Below, piece after piece: positions 1 through 8,801 of a DNA stretch of 64,000 nt. The stretch is from an uncultured Roseicyclus sp. (GTDB lineage Bacteria; Pseudomonadota; Alphaproteobacteria; Rhodobacterales; Rhodobacteraceae): positions 186,001-250,000 of the forward strand of contig CANLEH010000006.1 of the NCBI GenBank assembly GCA_947489665.1, given 5' to 3'. Made by a program: the position numbers and the translations under genes. Under the pieces are notes generated by a model. It did not search any database. It saw nothing but the letters and a program-made list of their open reading frames with translations, and was not told the DNA's origin. How positions within the stretch are numbered: position 1 is the stretch's first letter; every line of letters begins with the position of its first letter.

Positions 1-1232
1 TCAATCACACGGTGATCGACGCTCAGCGTCGTTGACATTACCGTCGCGACGGTCAGCTCGCCATCCTCACCCACAACCGGCTTTTTCACGCCGGCGCCAA
101 CCGCAAGGATCGAGCCGTGCGGCGGGTTGATGACAGCGTCGAAATTCTCGATCCCGAACATGCCGAGGTTCGAGATCGCGAAGGACCCGCCGACATATTC
201 GTGCGGCATCAATTTGCCGTCGCGTGCGCGGGTTGCAAGGTCTTTCATCTCCGCGGAAAGGGCTGACAAGCTCTTGGAATCGCTATCTTTTAGGACGGGC
301 GTGAAGAGGCCGCCATCGACGGCCACGGCAACCGCCACGTCCGATGGCTTCAGCTTGATCATGCGGTCCCCGGCCCAAACGGCGTTGGCGTCCGGCACCG
401 ATTGCAGCGCCAAAGCGCAGGCCTTGATCACGAAGTCGTTGACCGACAGCTTCACACCGCGCGGCTCAAGCTGTTTGTTGAGCTGGCTGCGGAATTTCAG
501 CAGCGCGTCCAACTGAATGTCGCGGCGCAGGTAGAAATGCGGGATGGTCTGCTTGGCCTCGGTCAGGCGGGCAGCGACCGTTTTGCGCATGCCATTGAGT
601 TTGACCTCTTCAAACTCGCGACCCTCATACATCTTGAGGACCTGCTCAGCGCTCGGCCCAGTGGGCATGGCACCAGCGGACGGCGCCGCAGCTGCCGGAG
701 CGGCGGCTGCGGCAGGGGCCGCTGCGGCAGCAGGTGCAGCGGTGGCACCTTCCACGTCCGCTTTCACGATGCGACCATGGGGACCGGAGCCTTTGACCTG
801 GCTGAGATCGAGGCCCTTGTCCTTGGCGATGCGGCGCGCCAGCGGCGAGGCGAAGACGCGGGTGCCATCGGCTGCCGCAGGTGCAGCGGGGGCAGGGGAA
901 GCTGCGGGGGCGGGCGCTGCGGCCTCAGCCGGGGTTGCCTCGGCAGCCGGTGCCGCGGCAGCCGGTGCAGGTGCTGCGGAGAAATCTTCGCCCTCTTCGC
1001 CGATCAGGGCGATGGGCGTGTTTACCTTCACGTTTTCGGTGCCTTCGGCCACCAGGATCTTGCCGATCACGCCTTCATCAACGGCCTCAAATTCCATCGT
1101 GGCCTTGTCGGTTTCGATCTCGGCCAGAAGATCACCGGAAGCGACAGTATCGCCTTCTTTCACGAGCCATTTGGCGAGCGTGCCTTCCTCCATCGTGGGG
1201 GAGAGGGCGGGCATGAGCAGTTCGATGGGCAT
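1..1232 (-). CDS. pdhC: Pyruvate dehydrogenase E2 (dihydrolipoyllysine acetyltransferase), 3'-truncated by window edge
   Basis: This is the acetyl-transferring core of the pyruvate dehydrogenase complex: it takes acetyl from E1 onto a lipoyl arm and passes it to CoA. An N-terminal lipoyl domain carries Lys43 in an ETDKATME motif. An Ala/Pro linker follows, then a peripheral subunit-binding domain ([15 protein letters not shown]), a second Ala-rich linker, and the acetyltransferase domain. The frame runs off the window inside the catalytic DHRxxDG motif (DHRVI is visible), so the stop codon lies outside. The start is the ATG at 1232, with GGGAG about 10 nt upstream. It is last in the pdhA-pdhB-82aa-E2 operon as far as seen. 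The lipoyl domain is almost identical at DNA level to that of the neighbouring pdhB. Confidence 0.96.
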   Translation of the reverse strand, partial: MPIELLMPALSPTMEEGTLAKWLVKEGDTVASGDLLAEIETDKATMEFEAVDEGVIGKILVAEGTENVKVNTPIALIGEEGEDFSAAPAPAAAAPAAEATPAEAAAPAPAASPAPAAPAAADGTRVFASPLARRIAKDKGLDLSQVKGSGPHGRIVKADVEGATAAPAAAAAPAAAAAPAAAAPSAGAMPTGPSAEQVLKMYEGREFEEVKLNGMRKTVAARLTEAKQTIPHFYLRRDIQLDALLKFRSQLNKQLEPRGVKLSVNDFVIKACALALQSVPDANAVWAGDRMIKLKPSDVAVAVAVDGGLFTPVLKDSDSKSLSALSAEMKDLATRARDGKLMPHEYVGGSFAISNLGMFGIENFDAVINPPHGSILAVGAGVKKPVVGEDGELTVATVMSTTLSVDHRVI

Positions 1233-1258
1233 TGGGGTCGGTCTCCCTAAGCGCGTGC

Positions 1259-1507
1259 TTATTCGAGGGTCAGGTGAGTGAAGGGCGCGCGCGGCGCGGC
1301 GCCCTTTTTCAAAGCTGTGATGGCGTCTTTCAGGTCATGTTGTTGGGCGGCAATCCACTCATAGGCCTGATCGTGGCTTACGGTCGCGTCTGTTCCGTAT
1401 TGCTGGGACAGGAGCGCGTCCGGCACCAGGGCCACAACCTCGCCCCCGCCCAGATCGACGGAGACGCGGTAGGCGTCGGCGAATGGATTTTTGCCCAGGA
1501 TGCGCAT
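1259..1507 (-). CDS. Small conserved protein (82 aa) between E1-beta and E2 of pyruvate dehydrogenase
   Basis: I do not recognise this family with certainty; there is a faint resemblance to small DUF1488-type proteins. It is soluble, with no signal peptide or membrane segment. An N-terminal beta-rich half ([19 protein letters not shown]) is followed by a helical stretch, and it ends in HLTLE. Its ATG overlaps the pdhB stop by one base (TGATG) and it ends 26 bp before the E2 start, so it is translationally coupled inside the operon. That position suggests a role tied to the complex, but no function can be read from the sequence. Confidence 0.75.
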   Translation of the reverse strand: MRILGKNPFADAYRVSVDLGGGEVVALVPDALLSQQYGTDATVSHDQAYEWIAAQQHDLKDAITALKKGAAPRAPFTHLTLE

Positions 1508-2868
1508 CAGCGATACGTGACCTGTTTGACGGCGGCGATCACCTCATCGGTGGTGATCAGCGCGTGGCGTTCCAGATTGGCCGCATAGGGCATCGGCACG
1601 TCCTTGCCGGTGCAGTTAATGACCGGCGCGTCAAGGTAATCGAACGCGTTCTGCATCAGGTAGGCCGACAGGTGGTTGCCGATGGAGCAGACCGGGAAGC
1701 CTTCTTCGATCGTCACGCAGCGGTTGGTCTTCATGACCGAGGCCAGCAGTGTGTCGTAGTCGAGCGGACGCAGGGTTCGCAGGTCGATGACCTCCGCCGA
1801 AATACCGTCCTCGGCCAGCTTGTCGGCGGCCTCCAGCGCGTATTGCATCCCGATCCCGAAGGACACGAGCGTCACATCCGTGCCTTCGCGCCAGATTTTG
1901 GCTTTGCCGAAGGGTACGGTGAAATCGTCCATATCCGGCACCTCGAACGAGCGGCCATAGAGGATCTCATTCTCAAGGAATATCACCGGGTTGGGATCGC
2001 GGATCGCGGTCTTGAGCAAACCCTTCGCGTCGGCAGCAGCGTAAGGCATAACAACCTTCAGGCCTGGGATCTGGCTGTACCAGGCAGCGTAATCCTGGGA
2101 GTGCTGCGCGCCCACGCGGGCGGCGGCACCATTGGGGCCACGGAAGACCATGGGCGCACCCATCTGTCCGCCGGACATGTAGAGCGTCTTGGCCGCCGAA
2201 TTGATAATATGGTCAATGGCTTGCATGGCGAAGTTGAACGTCATGAATTCCACGATTGGCTTCAGCCCACCAAAGGCCGCGCCAACCCCGATCCCGGCAA
2301 AGCCGTGTTCGGTGATGGGGGTGTCGATCACGCGACGGTCGCCGAACTCGTCCAGCAGGCCTTGGGTCACTTTATACGCGCCCTGATATTCGGCCACTTC
2401 CTCGCCCATGACGAAGACACCGTCATCGTTGCGCATCTCTTCAGCCATCGCATCGCGCAGGGCTTCGCGGACCGTTTGCGATTTCATCGCTGTGCCTTCG
2501 GGCCAATCGGGGGACTGGTCAACCTTGGGCGCGGCAGGCGCCGCGGCGGCGGGCGCGGGCGCCTCGGATGCGGCAGGGGCCGGCGCGGCTTCAGCCGCCG
2601 GTGCAGGGGCGGCAGACATATCCTCACCCTCTTCGCCGATCAGCGCGATGGGTGTGTTCACCTTCACGTTTTCGGTGCCTTCCGCGATCAGGATCTTTCC
2701 GATCACGCCTTCATCGACGGCCTCGAATTCCATCGTCGCCTTGTCGGTCTCGATCTCGGCCAGGATGTCACCGGATTGCACGGTATCGCCTTCTTTCACC
2801 AGCCATTTCGCCAGTGTGCCTTCCTCCATCGTGGGGGAGAGGGCGGGCATCAGAATTTCTACAGCCAT
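1507..2868 (-). CDS. pdhB: Pyruvate dehydrogenase E1 component subunit beta with N-terminal lipoyl domain
   Basis: E1-beta pairs with PdhA to decarboxylate pyruvate using thiamine diphosphate. This 453-residue version is a fusion. Residues 1-80 are a lipoyl domain (Lys43 in [11 protein letters not shown]), residues about 85-125 are an Ala/Pro-rich hinge, and about 128-453 are the transketolase-like E1-beta ([25 protein letters not shown], and the C-terminal swivel domain). Lipoylated E1-beta is a known feature of many alphaproteobacteria. The ATG directly abuts the pdhA stop (TAA-ATG), giving tight coupling. The lipoyl module is near-identical to that of E2, which points to duplication or ongoing gene conversion. 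Confidence 0.97.
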   Translation of the reverse strand: MAVEILMPALSPTMEEGTLAKWLVKEGDTVQSGDILAEIETDKATMEFEAVDEGVIGKILIAEGTENVKVNTPIALIGEEGEDMSAAPAPAAEAAPAPAASEAPAPAAAAPAAPKVDQSPDWPEGTAMKSQTVREALRDAMAEEMRNDDGVFVMGEEVAEYQGAYKVTQGLLDEFGDRRVIDTPITEHGFAGIGVGAAFGGLKPIVEFMTFNFAMQAIDHIINSAAKTLYMSGGQMGAPMVFRGPNGAAARVGAQHSQDYAAWYSQIPGLKVVMPYAAADAKGLLKTAIRDPNPVIFLENEILYGRSFEVPDMDDFTVPFGKAKIWREGTDVTLVSFGIGMQYALEAADKLAEDGISAEVIDLRTLRPLDYDTLLASVMKTNRCVTIEEGFPVCSIGNHLSAYLMQNAFDYLDAPVINCTGKDVPMPYAANLERHALITTDEVIAAVKQVTYR

Positions 2869-3897
2869 TTACACAGCCTCCCCTTGCGGTGCTTCTTCGG
2901 CATAAATGTCGGTCCAGAGTTCTTCGAGCGCGGGCTCGGGGCTTTCTTTGGCGAATTCGGCGCTCTCGTTCACGATCTCCTTGATCTCCTTGTCGATCGC
3001 CTTGAGGTCTTCTTCGGAGGCATGGCCACCGGTCAGGAGCATCTGGCGCACATGTTCGATGGCGTCGCGCTTTTCGCGCATTTCCTGCACCTCTTCGCGG
3101 GTGCGGTACTTCGCCGGGTCGGACATGGAGTGGCCGCGATAGCGGTAGGTCTTGATCTCAAGAATGTACGGGCCTTTGCCCGCGCGGCAGTGGGCGACGG
3201 CTTTTTCGCCGGCGGCCTTCACGGCCAGCACGTCCATGCCGTCCACTTCTTCGCCTTCGATCCCGTAGGCGGCGCCCCGTTCCCAGTAGGAAGGGGAGTG
3301 GGTCGAGCGTGCGGTCGACGTGCCCATGGCGTATTGGTTGTTTTCGATCACGAAGATGCAGGGCAGGCCCCAGATTTCGGCCATGTTATAGGCCTCATAG
3401 ACCTGGCCCTGGTTGGCTGCGCCGTCGCCGAAATAGGTGAAGGTGACGCGGTCATTGCCCTTGTACTTGTCGGAGAAGGCGAGGCCCGCACCAATTGGCA
3501 CTTGTGCTGCAACGATGCCGTGGCCGCCGTAGAAATGCTTCTCTTTCGAGAACATGTGCATCGAGCCGCCTTTGCCTTTGGAGTAGCCGCCTTCGCGGCC
3601 CGTCAGCTCGGCCATCACGCCTTTTGGGTCCATGCCACAGGCCAGCATATGCCCGTGATCGCGGTAGGAGGTGATGCGTTTATCACCCTCTTCCGCGGCA
3701 GCCTCGAGCCCCACCACAACGGCTTCCTGCCCGATATACAGGTGGCAGAAGCCCCCGATCAGGCCCATTCCATAAAGCTGACCGGCCTTTTCCTCGAACC
3801 GGCGGATCAGCAGCATGTCGCGGTAATATTCCTTCAGCTCGTCGGCTGAAACATTCGGCTTGGCAGGTGCCTTTGCCGTGGCTTTGCGTGCGGCCAT
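2869..3897 (-). CDS. pdhA: Pyruvate dehydrogenase E1 component subunit alpha
   Basis: 342-residue ThDP-dependent E1-alpha, first gene of the PDH operon. The ThDP motif GDGAANQG begins at residue 157 and ends at the ENN of VIENNQYAMG. The conserved YRYRGHSMSDP phosphorylation-loop region is present near residue 260. The start chosen is the ATG at 3897 (MAARKATAK), preceded by a GGAGAGG Shine-Dalgarno; an in-frame ATG 21 bp upstream has no better site. The Ala/Lys-rich first 15 residues are a common flexible leader. A long palindrome lies 26-51 bp upstream (3923-3948), so regulation of the whole operon probably acts there. Confidence 0.97.
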   Translation of the reverse strand: MAARKATAKAPAKPNVSADELKEYYRDMLLIRRFEEKAGQLYGMGLIGGFCHLYIGQEAVVVGLEAAAEEGDKRITSYRDHGHMLACGMDPKGVMAELTGREGGYSKGKGGSMHMFSKEKHFYGGHGIVAAQVPIGAGLAFSDKYKGNDRVTFTYFGDGAANQGQVYEAYNMAEIWGLPCIFVIENNQYAMGTSTARSTHSPSYWERGAAYGIEGEEVDGMDVLAVKAAGEKAVAHCRAGKGPYILEIKTYRYRGHSMSDPAKYRTREEVQEMREKRDAIEHVRQMLLTGGHASEEDLKAIDKEIKEIVNESAEFAKESPEPALEELWTDIYAEEAPQGEAV

Positions 3898-3922
3898 TCT
3901 TCGCCTCTCCTCCCCCAAAACG

Positions 3923-3948
3923 GGAATAGTTTAACGTTGAACTATTCC
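3923..3948. promoter_or_regulatory. 26-bp operator-like palindrome upstream of pdhA
   Basis: Arms GGAATAGTT (3923-3931) and AACTATTCC (3940-3948) are perfect inverted repeats. The centre contains AACGTT, so the whole 26 bp is symmetrical except for one pair. It lies 26-51 bp upstream of the pdhA start codon, where a repressor would occlude the promoter or early transcript. The core TTAACGTTGA resembles the CG-centred core seen upstream of gap (9869-9882). Confidence 0.7.
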
Positions 3949-4044
3949 TTAGCAGCAAAGTTCCAAAGAGTCTTCCCGTCAACCTGACGCAGGGGAACAG
4001 TCCCGTTATGCAACGGGCGCAGAGCTTGACCTAGGGGCAGAGAG

Positions 4045-4338
4045 TTAAGGGAGGATCAGTTCATCCGGGCGCGCATAACCCAGGACGTTGCGCACACGCT
4101 CATCAAGCAGATCGATATCAAGGTAGTCATCCGACAAACGACGCGTGAGGATTTCCATGCGATCCACCTGCGCCTCAAGACGCGCCAGTTCTTCCTCAAG
4201 CCGATCACGCTCGGCCTCCACCTGGATGCGCTGGAACAGGCCGTTGTTCCCCTGCACCGCAGTGAAGGTGAAATAGAAACCGATCAGGAACAGCATCCCC
4301 GGAACAATAGCCCGGGTCAGCGATAGGGTACGCCACAT
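4045..4338 (-). CDS. ftsB: FtsB/DivIC-type septum formation initiator
   Basis: 97-residue bitopic membrane protein: a short cytoplasmic N-terminus, one transmembrane helix (about residues 9-30, IVPGMLFLIGFYFTFTAV), then a periplasmic coiled coil rich in Glu/Arg/Leu (about 38-70), ending in the conserved DERVRNVLGYARPDE type tail. This is the FtsB/DivIC layout, which acts with FtsL and FtsQ to recruit and activate septal peptidoglycan synthesis. It stands alone upstream of the pdh operon in the same direction, 147 bp from pdhA; eno-ftsB-pdhA neighbourhoods are common in alphaproteobacteria. The assignment rests on architecture and the C-terminal motif. Confidence 0.85.
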   Translation of the reverse strand: MWRTLSLTRAIVPGMLFLIGFYFTFTAVQGNNGLFQRIQVEAERDRLEEELARLEAQVDRMEILTRRLSDDYLDIDLLDERVRNVLGYARPDELILP

Positions 4339-4605
4339 GGTTCTGCCTCAAACGGGCCGGTTGGCCCACAAGTCCGTGTCGCCCCGATGGGGCGGATAGA
4401 TCACAACGCCTCTGACGGGCGCATTGGGGGGAGATTCGCACATTCCAGCGGCTTTGGGAATCCCCCCTGACGGATTGCGATTCGCATGCCTGAAGCACTT
4501 TGCGTTTTATGCGAGGCACTCTTATCGCGTTCCGCGTTCGCGCCATCGGCGCGAGGCAGCGGGTTGCGATTCAAATCAAACGCAAAGTGATCTAATCTTG
4601 CGCCC
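4339..4605. other. Intergenic region ftsB / aidB-like gene
   Basis: 267 bp between divergent genes, so it must hold both promoters. It contains a short hairpin (CGCCCC-GAT-GGGGCG, 4380-4394), and the MITE-like element 4494-4591 fills the part nearest the acyl-CoA dehydrogenase gene. No further coding potential was seen. Confidence 0.6.
4494..4591 (-). mobile_element. MITE-like element, copy 1 (98 bp)
   Basis: Non-coding element with terminal inverted repeats AGCACTTTGCGTTT (left) and AAACGCAAAGTGAT (right, two end bases degenerate), and an inner hairpin CGCGCC-GAT-GGCGCG. In reverse orientation it shares a 58-bp identical run with 53980-54070. The flanks are CTGA (4490-4493) and CTAA (4592-4595), compatible with a slightly decayed 4-bp target duplication. 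It ends 14 bp before the ATG of the AidB-like gene, so it forms that gene's leader or promoter. No transposase is encoded in the window. Confidence 0.8.
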
Positions 4606-6204
4606 ATGAAGCCGCGCTCAGATCTGCCGACGCATGACGTGTCAAACCAACCGCCGCCGAAGGGGGATCGGGATTTGTGGGCGGGCGACCCGGTTCTGCG
4701 CGATCATGTGCACGGCGCGAATATCAAGGCCCTGCAACGCCAGGCCACGACCCTCGGCACCACTGAGATGGCGGAGGCCGCCCGTGCCGCAAACCGCACA
4801 GGACCTGACCTTCGGCTGTTCGATGCAGGCGGACGGCGTCTGGATGAGGTGCACTTTCATCCAGCCTATCATGGGTTTCTCGACCTCGGTATGACTGCCG
4901 GTTACGCGTCCGGCCCTTGGACCGGTGGACGCCACCTGACCCACGCAGGCATGGTCTACTTGCATTCTCAGGTAGAGCCTGGGACCTGCTGCCCGATGAC
5001 CATGAGTTACGCCGCCGTGCCCGCTTTGCGCGGCAGCGGGGACGTGGGTGATCTGTGGGCGTCAAAGCTGGCAGTCCCCGTCTACGATCCAACGATCGCA
5101 CCGATTTCTGCAAAGGCGGGTGTCACGCTTGGCATGGCCATGACCGAAAAGCAGGGCGGCTCAGACGTGCGCGCCAATACGACCCGTGCCGCTTGCACGG
5201 CGGAGGGTTGGCGGCTTACCGGGCACAAATGGTTTTGCTCGGCGCCGATGTCCGATGGGTTTCTGACGCTCGCGCAAGCGCCCGGCGGGTTGACCTGCTT
5301 TCTGGTGCCCCGGTGGCTGGAGGATCAGCGCAACGCCATCCACATATTGCGGCTGAAGGACAAGTTGGGGAACCGCTCCAATGCCTCCGCCGAAATCGAA
5401 TATCACGGGGCATTTGCCCAAATGATCGGCGAGGAAGGGGACGGTGTTCGGACCATTCTGGCCATGGTCCATCACACGCGCCTCGACACGGCCATGGCAC
5501 CGGCGGGGCTGATGCGGGCCGCGCTGGGCCATGCCCATCACTGGGTTAGTCACCGCACCGTGTTCCAGCGCCGCCTGGTCGATCAACCGCTTATGCAGCA
5601 GGTGCTGGCCGATCTGGTGCTGGATTGGGAAGGTGCGACCGCCTTGGCCCTGCGCGTGGCGCGCGCCTTTGATGATCCCACCCAAGCGCCGTTTGCCCGC
5701 GTTGCGGTGGCACTCGCGAAGTTCCTCAACAACAAACTGGCCCTGCGCGTGATCGGGGAAGCGATGGAGGTGTTGGGCGGCATGGGATATGTCGAGGATA
5801 CGCCCTTGCCGATGCTCTACCGCGAAGCGCCGCTGAACGGGATCTGGGAAGGCTCCGGCAACATCATATGCCTCGACATCTTGCGCAGCCTCGCGCGCGA
5901 CACGGCCTGTGCCGAGGCGCTCCACGCGGCGCTCATGGCCCCCAAAGGCGCGTCAAAGCCCTATGATGCCGCCTTGGCGCAGCATCAAGCCACATGGTCC
6001 GAGCCGCCGGATGACGCCCAGGCCCGCCGCTTCGCCTATGAGACCGCCACGCTTTTGACCGCCGCGACCCTGATCGGGGCCGCCCCGTCCGCGATCGCTG
6101 ACGCGTTTTGCGCCACGCGTCTCGGCATGAAAGGAGCGCCTGTGGCCGGCGCCGTGCCTCTATGCGACCCGAGCTCCATTCTCGCCCGTCTCGCCGCAGG
6201 CTGA
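4606..6204 (+). CDS. AidB-like acyl-CoA dehydrogenase
   Basis: 532-residue flavoprotein of the AidB branch of acyl-CoA dehydrogenases. Diagnostic stretches in order are the N-terminal extension with RRLDEVHFHPAYH, GMAMTEKQGGSDVRANTT (FAD/substrate region), GHKWFCSAPMSD, RLKDKLGNRSNAS, and EAMEVLGGMGYVED followed by LYREAPLNGIWEGSGNI. E. coli AidB is linked to protection from alkylating agents and binds DNA through a C-terminal domain. This protein ends near the same place but with a shorter, Ala-rich tail, so DNA binding is not assured. The start ATG has no clear Shine-Dalgarno and follows a MITE-like element by 14 bp. It could instead be an isovaleryl-type dehydrogenase, but the N-terminal AidB signatures argue against that. 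Confidence 0.88.
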   Translation: MKPRSDLPTHDVSNQPPPKGDRDLWAGDPVLRDHVHGANIKALQRQATTLGTTEMAEAARAANRTGPDLRLFDAGGRRLDEVHFHPAYHGFLDLGMTAGYASGPWTGGRHLTHAGMVYLHSQVEPGTCCPMTMSYAAVPALRGSGDVGDLWASKLAVPVYDPTIAPISAKAGVTLGMAMTEKQGGSDVRANTTRAACTAEGWRLTGHKWFCSAPMSDGFLTLAQAPGGLTCFLVPRWLEDQRNAIHILRLKDKLGNRSNASAEIEYHGAFAQMIGEEGDGVRTILAMVHHTRLDTAMAPAGLMRAALGHAHHWVSHRTVFQRRLVDQPLMQQVLADLVLDWEGATALALRVARAFDDPTQAPFARVAVALAKFLNNKLALRVIGEAMEVLGGMGYVEDTPLPMLYREAPLNGIWEGSGNIICLDILRSLARDTACAEALHAALMAPKGASKPYDAALAQHQATWSEPPDDAQARRFAYETATLLTAATLIGAAPSAIADAFCATRLGMKGAPVAGAVPLCDPSSILARLAAG

Positions 6205-6233
6205 CGCTACCAGTCCGATGGCTTCGCGCTTTT

Positions 6234-6290
6234 GTCTTCCACTGGTTTAAAATACCTCGGGGGAGGCGCAGCCGGGGGCAGCGCCCCCAA
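6234..6290 (-). repeat. Modular intergenic repeat, copy A
   Basis: Read on the minus strand it ends GAGGTATTTTAAACCAG-TGGAAGAC and begins with a GGGGGC-AGC-GCCCCC type hairpin. The same module occurs at 8636, 28993, 31138, 45776 and 50089. It lies just after the stop of the AidB-like gene, between convergent genes, and probably forms part of the 3' end. Confidence 0.6.
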
Positions 6291-6337
6291 ATTCCGACAA
6301 AATCCCCAAGTGCCAAAGCCACAGAACCCGAGCATAT

Positions 6338-6359
6338 GCCGCGCGCGTAAGCGCGCGGC
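6338..6359. terminator. Strong GC hairpin between convergent genes
   Basis: GCCGCGCGC, loop GTAA, GCGCGCGGC: a perfect 9-bp stem with a tetraloop, about 55 bp past the aldolase stop. It has no U-tract, so it is more a transcript-end stabiliser or Rho-associated end than a textbook intrinsic terminator. Confidence 0.5.
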
Positions 6360-6412
6360 CCCCGGGCGACCGCGAAGCGGGCGCAATCCCTGTCTCAGAA
6401 ACGCACCAAGGC

Positions 6413-7303
6413 TCAGGTGATCGAAGCGGCGTGGATCTCGTCAATTGTCCGCTCGATGGCCCCGTTGAACGCGGCATCATCTTGCTCGGCCGAAAGCCCT
6501 TCGGTCAGCGCGCGGCTGAAGCTTGCGATAACACCGTGGTTCGCGGCAAGGCGTCGATTGGCTTCCTCCCGCGCATAGCCCCCCGACAGGGCGACCACCC
6601 GCATCACGCGTGGATGGGACACAAGCGAAGCATAGTGATCGGGTGCCTCCGGCAGGGTCAGCTTCAGCATGATCTGACGGTCGGCCGGAACGTTCTCCAA
6701 CTCCGCCAGAATGGCGTCCAAAAGCATCGCCTCTGCCTCGGCCTTGTCCGGGGCGTTGATCGAAACTTCCGGCTCGATGATTGGCACCATGCCCGCGTCC
6801 AGCACCTCGTCGCCGATGCGAAACTGCTGCGCCACATTAGCTTTGATGCCTGACCCATCGGCCCCGCCGATGACCGAGCGCGCCTTTGAGCCAAAAATGC
6901 CATTGGCCTTGGCCCGCGCCAGCTTGTCGGACAGGGTCTTGATCGGTTTGAGCAATTGCACCCCGTCCTTTGCTTCGTCCAGACCGTCATCGATCTTCAG
7001 AAACGGCACCACGTTGCGGTCTTCCCACAGATACTGGGCCGAGGGGCGACCTGCGATCTCACGGTCCATGGTCTTCTCGAACAGGATCGCGCCGATCACC
7101 TTCTTGCCGGTGAACGCAGGCGCGGAAGCGATGCGCGTCCGCATCTGGTGGATCAGATCGAACATCTCGTCGTCCGAGCGGTAGGCGTCTTCCGCCACCC
7201 CGTAAAGCTTCAAAGCCTTCGGCGTAGAGCCACCGGATTGATCCAGCGCAGCGATAAAGCCCGCGCCGTTTTGCATTTGTGCGATCTGCTCTGGGGTCGG
7301 CAT
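6413..7303 (-). CDS. fda: Class I fructose-bisphosphate aldolase
   Basis: 296-residue Schiff-base aldolase of the small bacterial class I type: it splits fructose 1,6-bisphosphate into DHAP and glyceraldehyde 3-phosphate. Visible signatures are GFIAALDQSGGSTPKAL near the N-terminus, IGAILFEKTMD, FLKIDDGLDE, PIIEPEVSI (with the Schiff-base lysine region LMLKLTLPEAP after it), and VALSGGYAREEA for the phosphate site. The ATG at 7303 is used because AGGAG lies 8 nt upstream, and the upstream in-frame ATG would sit within that site. It is third in the line gap-pgk-fda, all leftward, with a 92-bp gap after pgk. Confidence 0.93.
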   Translation of the reverse strand: MPTPEQIAQMQNGAGFIAALDQSGGSTPKALKLYGVAEDAYRSDDEMFDLIHQMRTRIASAPAFTGKKVIGAILFEKTMDREIAGRPSAQYLWEDRNVVPFLKIDDGLDEAKDGVQLLKPIKTLSDKLARAKANGIFGSKARSVIGGADGSGIKANVAQQFRIGDEVLDAGMVPIIEPEVSINAPDKAEAEAMLLDAILAELENVPADRQIMLKLTLPEAPDHYASLVSHPRVMRVVALSGGYAREEANRRLAANHGVIASFSRALTEGLSAEQDDAAFNGAIERTIDEIHAASIT

Positions 7304-7395
7304 GCCCGTCTCCTGCAATCAATGAATGCAGGCGGTCTATGACGTCGGGCAGGGCGCCACAATCATGGTACCGCTATCAGTGCGCCATATCCGGG

Positions 7396-8571
7396 CTAGG
7401 CCCGCATCAGCGCGGCGACACCGGGCAGGGTCTTGCCCTCCATCCATTCCAGGAATGCGCCGCCTGCGGTCGAGATGTAGGTGAACTGATCGGCCACGCC
7501 TGCGTGGTTGAGCGCTGCAACCGTGTCACCGCCACCGGCGACTGAAACGATGTCTTCGGCAATCGTGGCGATCCCGGCCAGTTTCGCCGCGCGCACGGTC
7601 GCTGCATCAAACGGCGCCATCTCGAAGGCGCCAAGCGGGCCGTTCCATACCAGCGTCGTGCATTCCTGCAAAAGCGTGTCGAACGCCGCCACGGTTTCAG
7701 GCCCTGCATCCAGAATCATCGCATCGTCGGGGCAGGCGTCAGCCGCGAGCGTCTCGGACGGGGCATGGGCCTTGAACTCACGCGCGACGACGATGTCGAC
7801 GGGCAAATGGATGGTGCAACCGGTTGTCTCGGCCTTCGCCATGATCGCCCGCGCTGTGTCAGCCAGATCATGCTCGCAGAGCGATGTGCCCACGGGTTTC
7901 CCCTGCGCGGCAAGGAAGGTGTTCGCCATGCCGCCGCCGATCACGAGGTGGTCGACCTTTTCGATCAGGTTGCTCAACAGATCCAGTTTTGAGGATACCT
8001 TTGCGCCGCCGACCACAGCCATCACAGGCCGCAGTGGCTTGCCAAGCGCCTGTTCCAAGGCACCCAATTCTTCCGCCATCAATCGACCCGCGCAGTTTGG
8101 CAACAGCTTCGCCACGCCTTCAGTCGAGGCATGGGCGCGGTGCGCAGCCGAAAATGCATCGTTGCAGTAGATGTCGCCAAGGGACGCAAGGAAGGCCGCC
8201 ATTTTCGGGTCATTCGCCTCTTCCATCGCGGAAAAGCGCGTGTTTTCGATCAGGACCGGGCCGGTTGCGGCCTCTAGCGCGGCGCGGTCCGGGCGCTCGA
8301 TGAAAGTCACGGTTTGTCCCAGCGCGGTCTCAAGCGCGGGTAGGGTCACGCGCAGGCTCATCTCGGGCACGAATTGACCCTTGGGCCGTCCGAAATGCGC
8401 CAGCATCACCGGGCTGCCGCCCGCCGCCAGAATATCTTTTATCGTCGGCACGATCCGTTCGATGCGGGTCGTGTCCGTGACCTTGCCGTCCTCCACCGGC
8501 ACGTTGATGTCCACGCGGGTCAGGACGATCTTGCCCGCAAGATCCATGTCGTCGAGGGTGTTCCAGGTCAT
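7396..8571 (-). CDS. pgk: Phosphoglycerate kinase
   Basis: 391-residue PGK: transfers phosphate between 1,3-bisphosphoglycerate and ADP. It has the N-terminal [15 protein letters not shown] motif, [41 protein letters not shown], the nucleotide-binding [11 protein letters not shown] and the C-terminal [12 protein letters not shown] loop. The start at 8571 ([11 protein letters not shown]) has GGAG about 9 nt upstream; an upstream ATG adds 12 residues not found in the family. It follows gap with a 230-bp spacer that carries hairpins, so it may have its own transcript end or start. Confidence 0.97.
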   Translation of the reverse strand: MTWNTLDDMDLAGKIVLTRVDINVPVEDGKVTDTTRIERIVPTIKDILAAGGSPVMLAHFGRPKGQFVPEMSLRVTLPALETALGQTVTFIERPDRAALEAATGPVLIENTRFSAMEEANDPKMAAFLASLGDIYCNDAFSAAHRAHASTEGVAKLLPNCAGRLMAEELGALEQALGKPLRPVMAVVGGAKVSSKLDLLSNLIEKVDHLVIGGGMANTFLAAQGKPVGTSLCEHDLADTARAIMAKAETTGCTIHLPVDIVVAREFKAHAPSETLAADACPDDAMILDAGPETVAAFDTLLQECTTLVWNGPLGAFEMAPFDAATVRAAKLAGIATIAEDIVSVAGGGDTVAALNHAGVADQFTYISTAGGAFLEWMEGKTLPGVAALMRA

Positions 8572-8635
8572 GATCGGGCTCCGGTGTGTCAAGGGTCGTC
8601 TGCGCACCAGTCTTCCGGGTCGTCAGAAGAGATTC

Positions 8636-8675
8636 AATGCCTCCGGCGGAGGTATTTTTGAAACAAGGAAGACTG
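8636..8675 (+). repeat. Modular intergenic repeat, copy B
   Basis: Contains CTCCGGCGGAGG then TATTTTTGAAACAAGGAAG, matching the block at 31205-31237 and, less closely, the other copies. It sits between gap and pgk. The spacer 8572-8801 otherwise holds only the hairpin at 8762-8787. Confidence 0.6.
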
Positions 8676-8761
8676 GGCCGGGCCCAACGCCGCGCCGCTG
8701 CGAGGACCGCCGTCAGGCTGGAGGAGGGCGCGCGATGGTGGTGCGCAAGTTAGGAGGTGAC

Positions 8762-8787
8762 GCGCGCAATTTTAGGAAATTGCGCGC
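8762..8787. terminator. 11-bp perfect hairpin just downstream of gap
   Basis: Arms GCGCGCAATTT and AAATTGCGCGC are separated by TAGG, starting 15 bp after the gap stop. There is no U-run on the minus transcript, so it probably stabilises the gap mRNA 3' end or marks processing between gap and pgk rather than terminating efficiently. Confidence 0.55.
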
Positions 8788-8801
8788 TGCCTTGCGAGGA
8801 T

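Noticed and set aside
1483-3849. 788-aa open frame on the plus strand across pdhB and pdhA
   Set aside because: It is exactly antisense to two strongly conserved genes; long antisense frames are expected in high-GC DNA with biased codon use. The translation has no family features.
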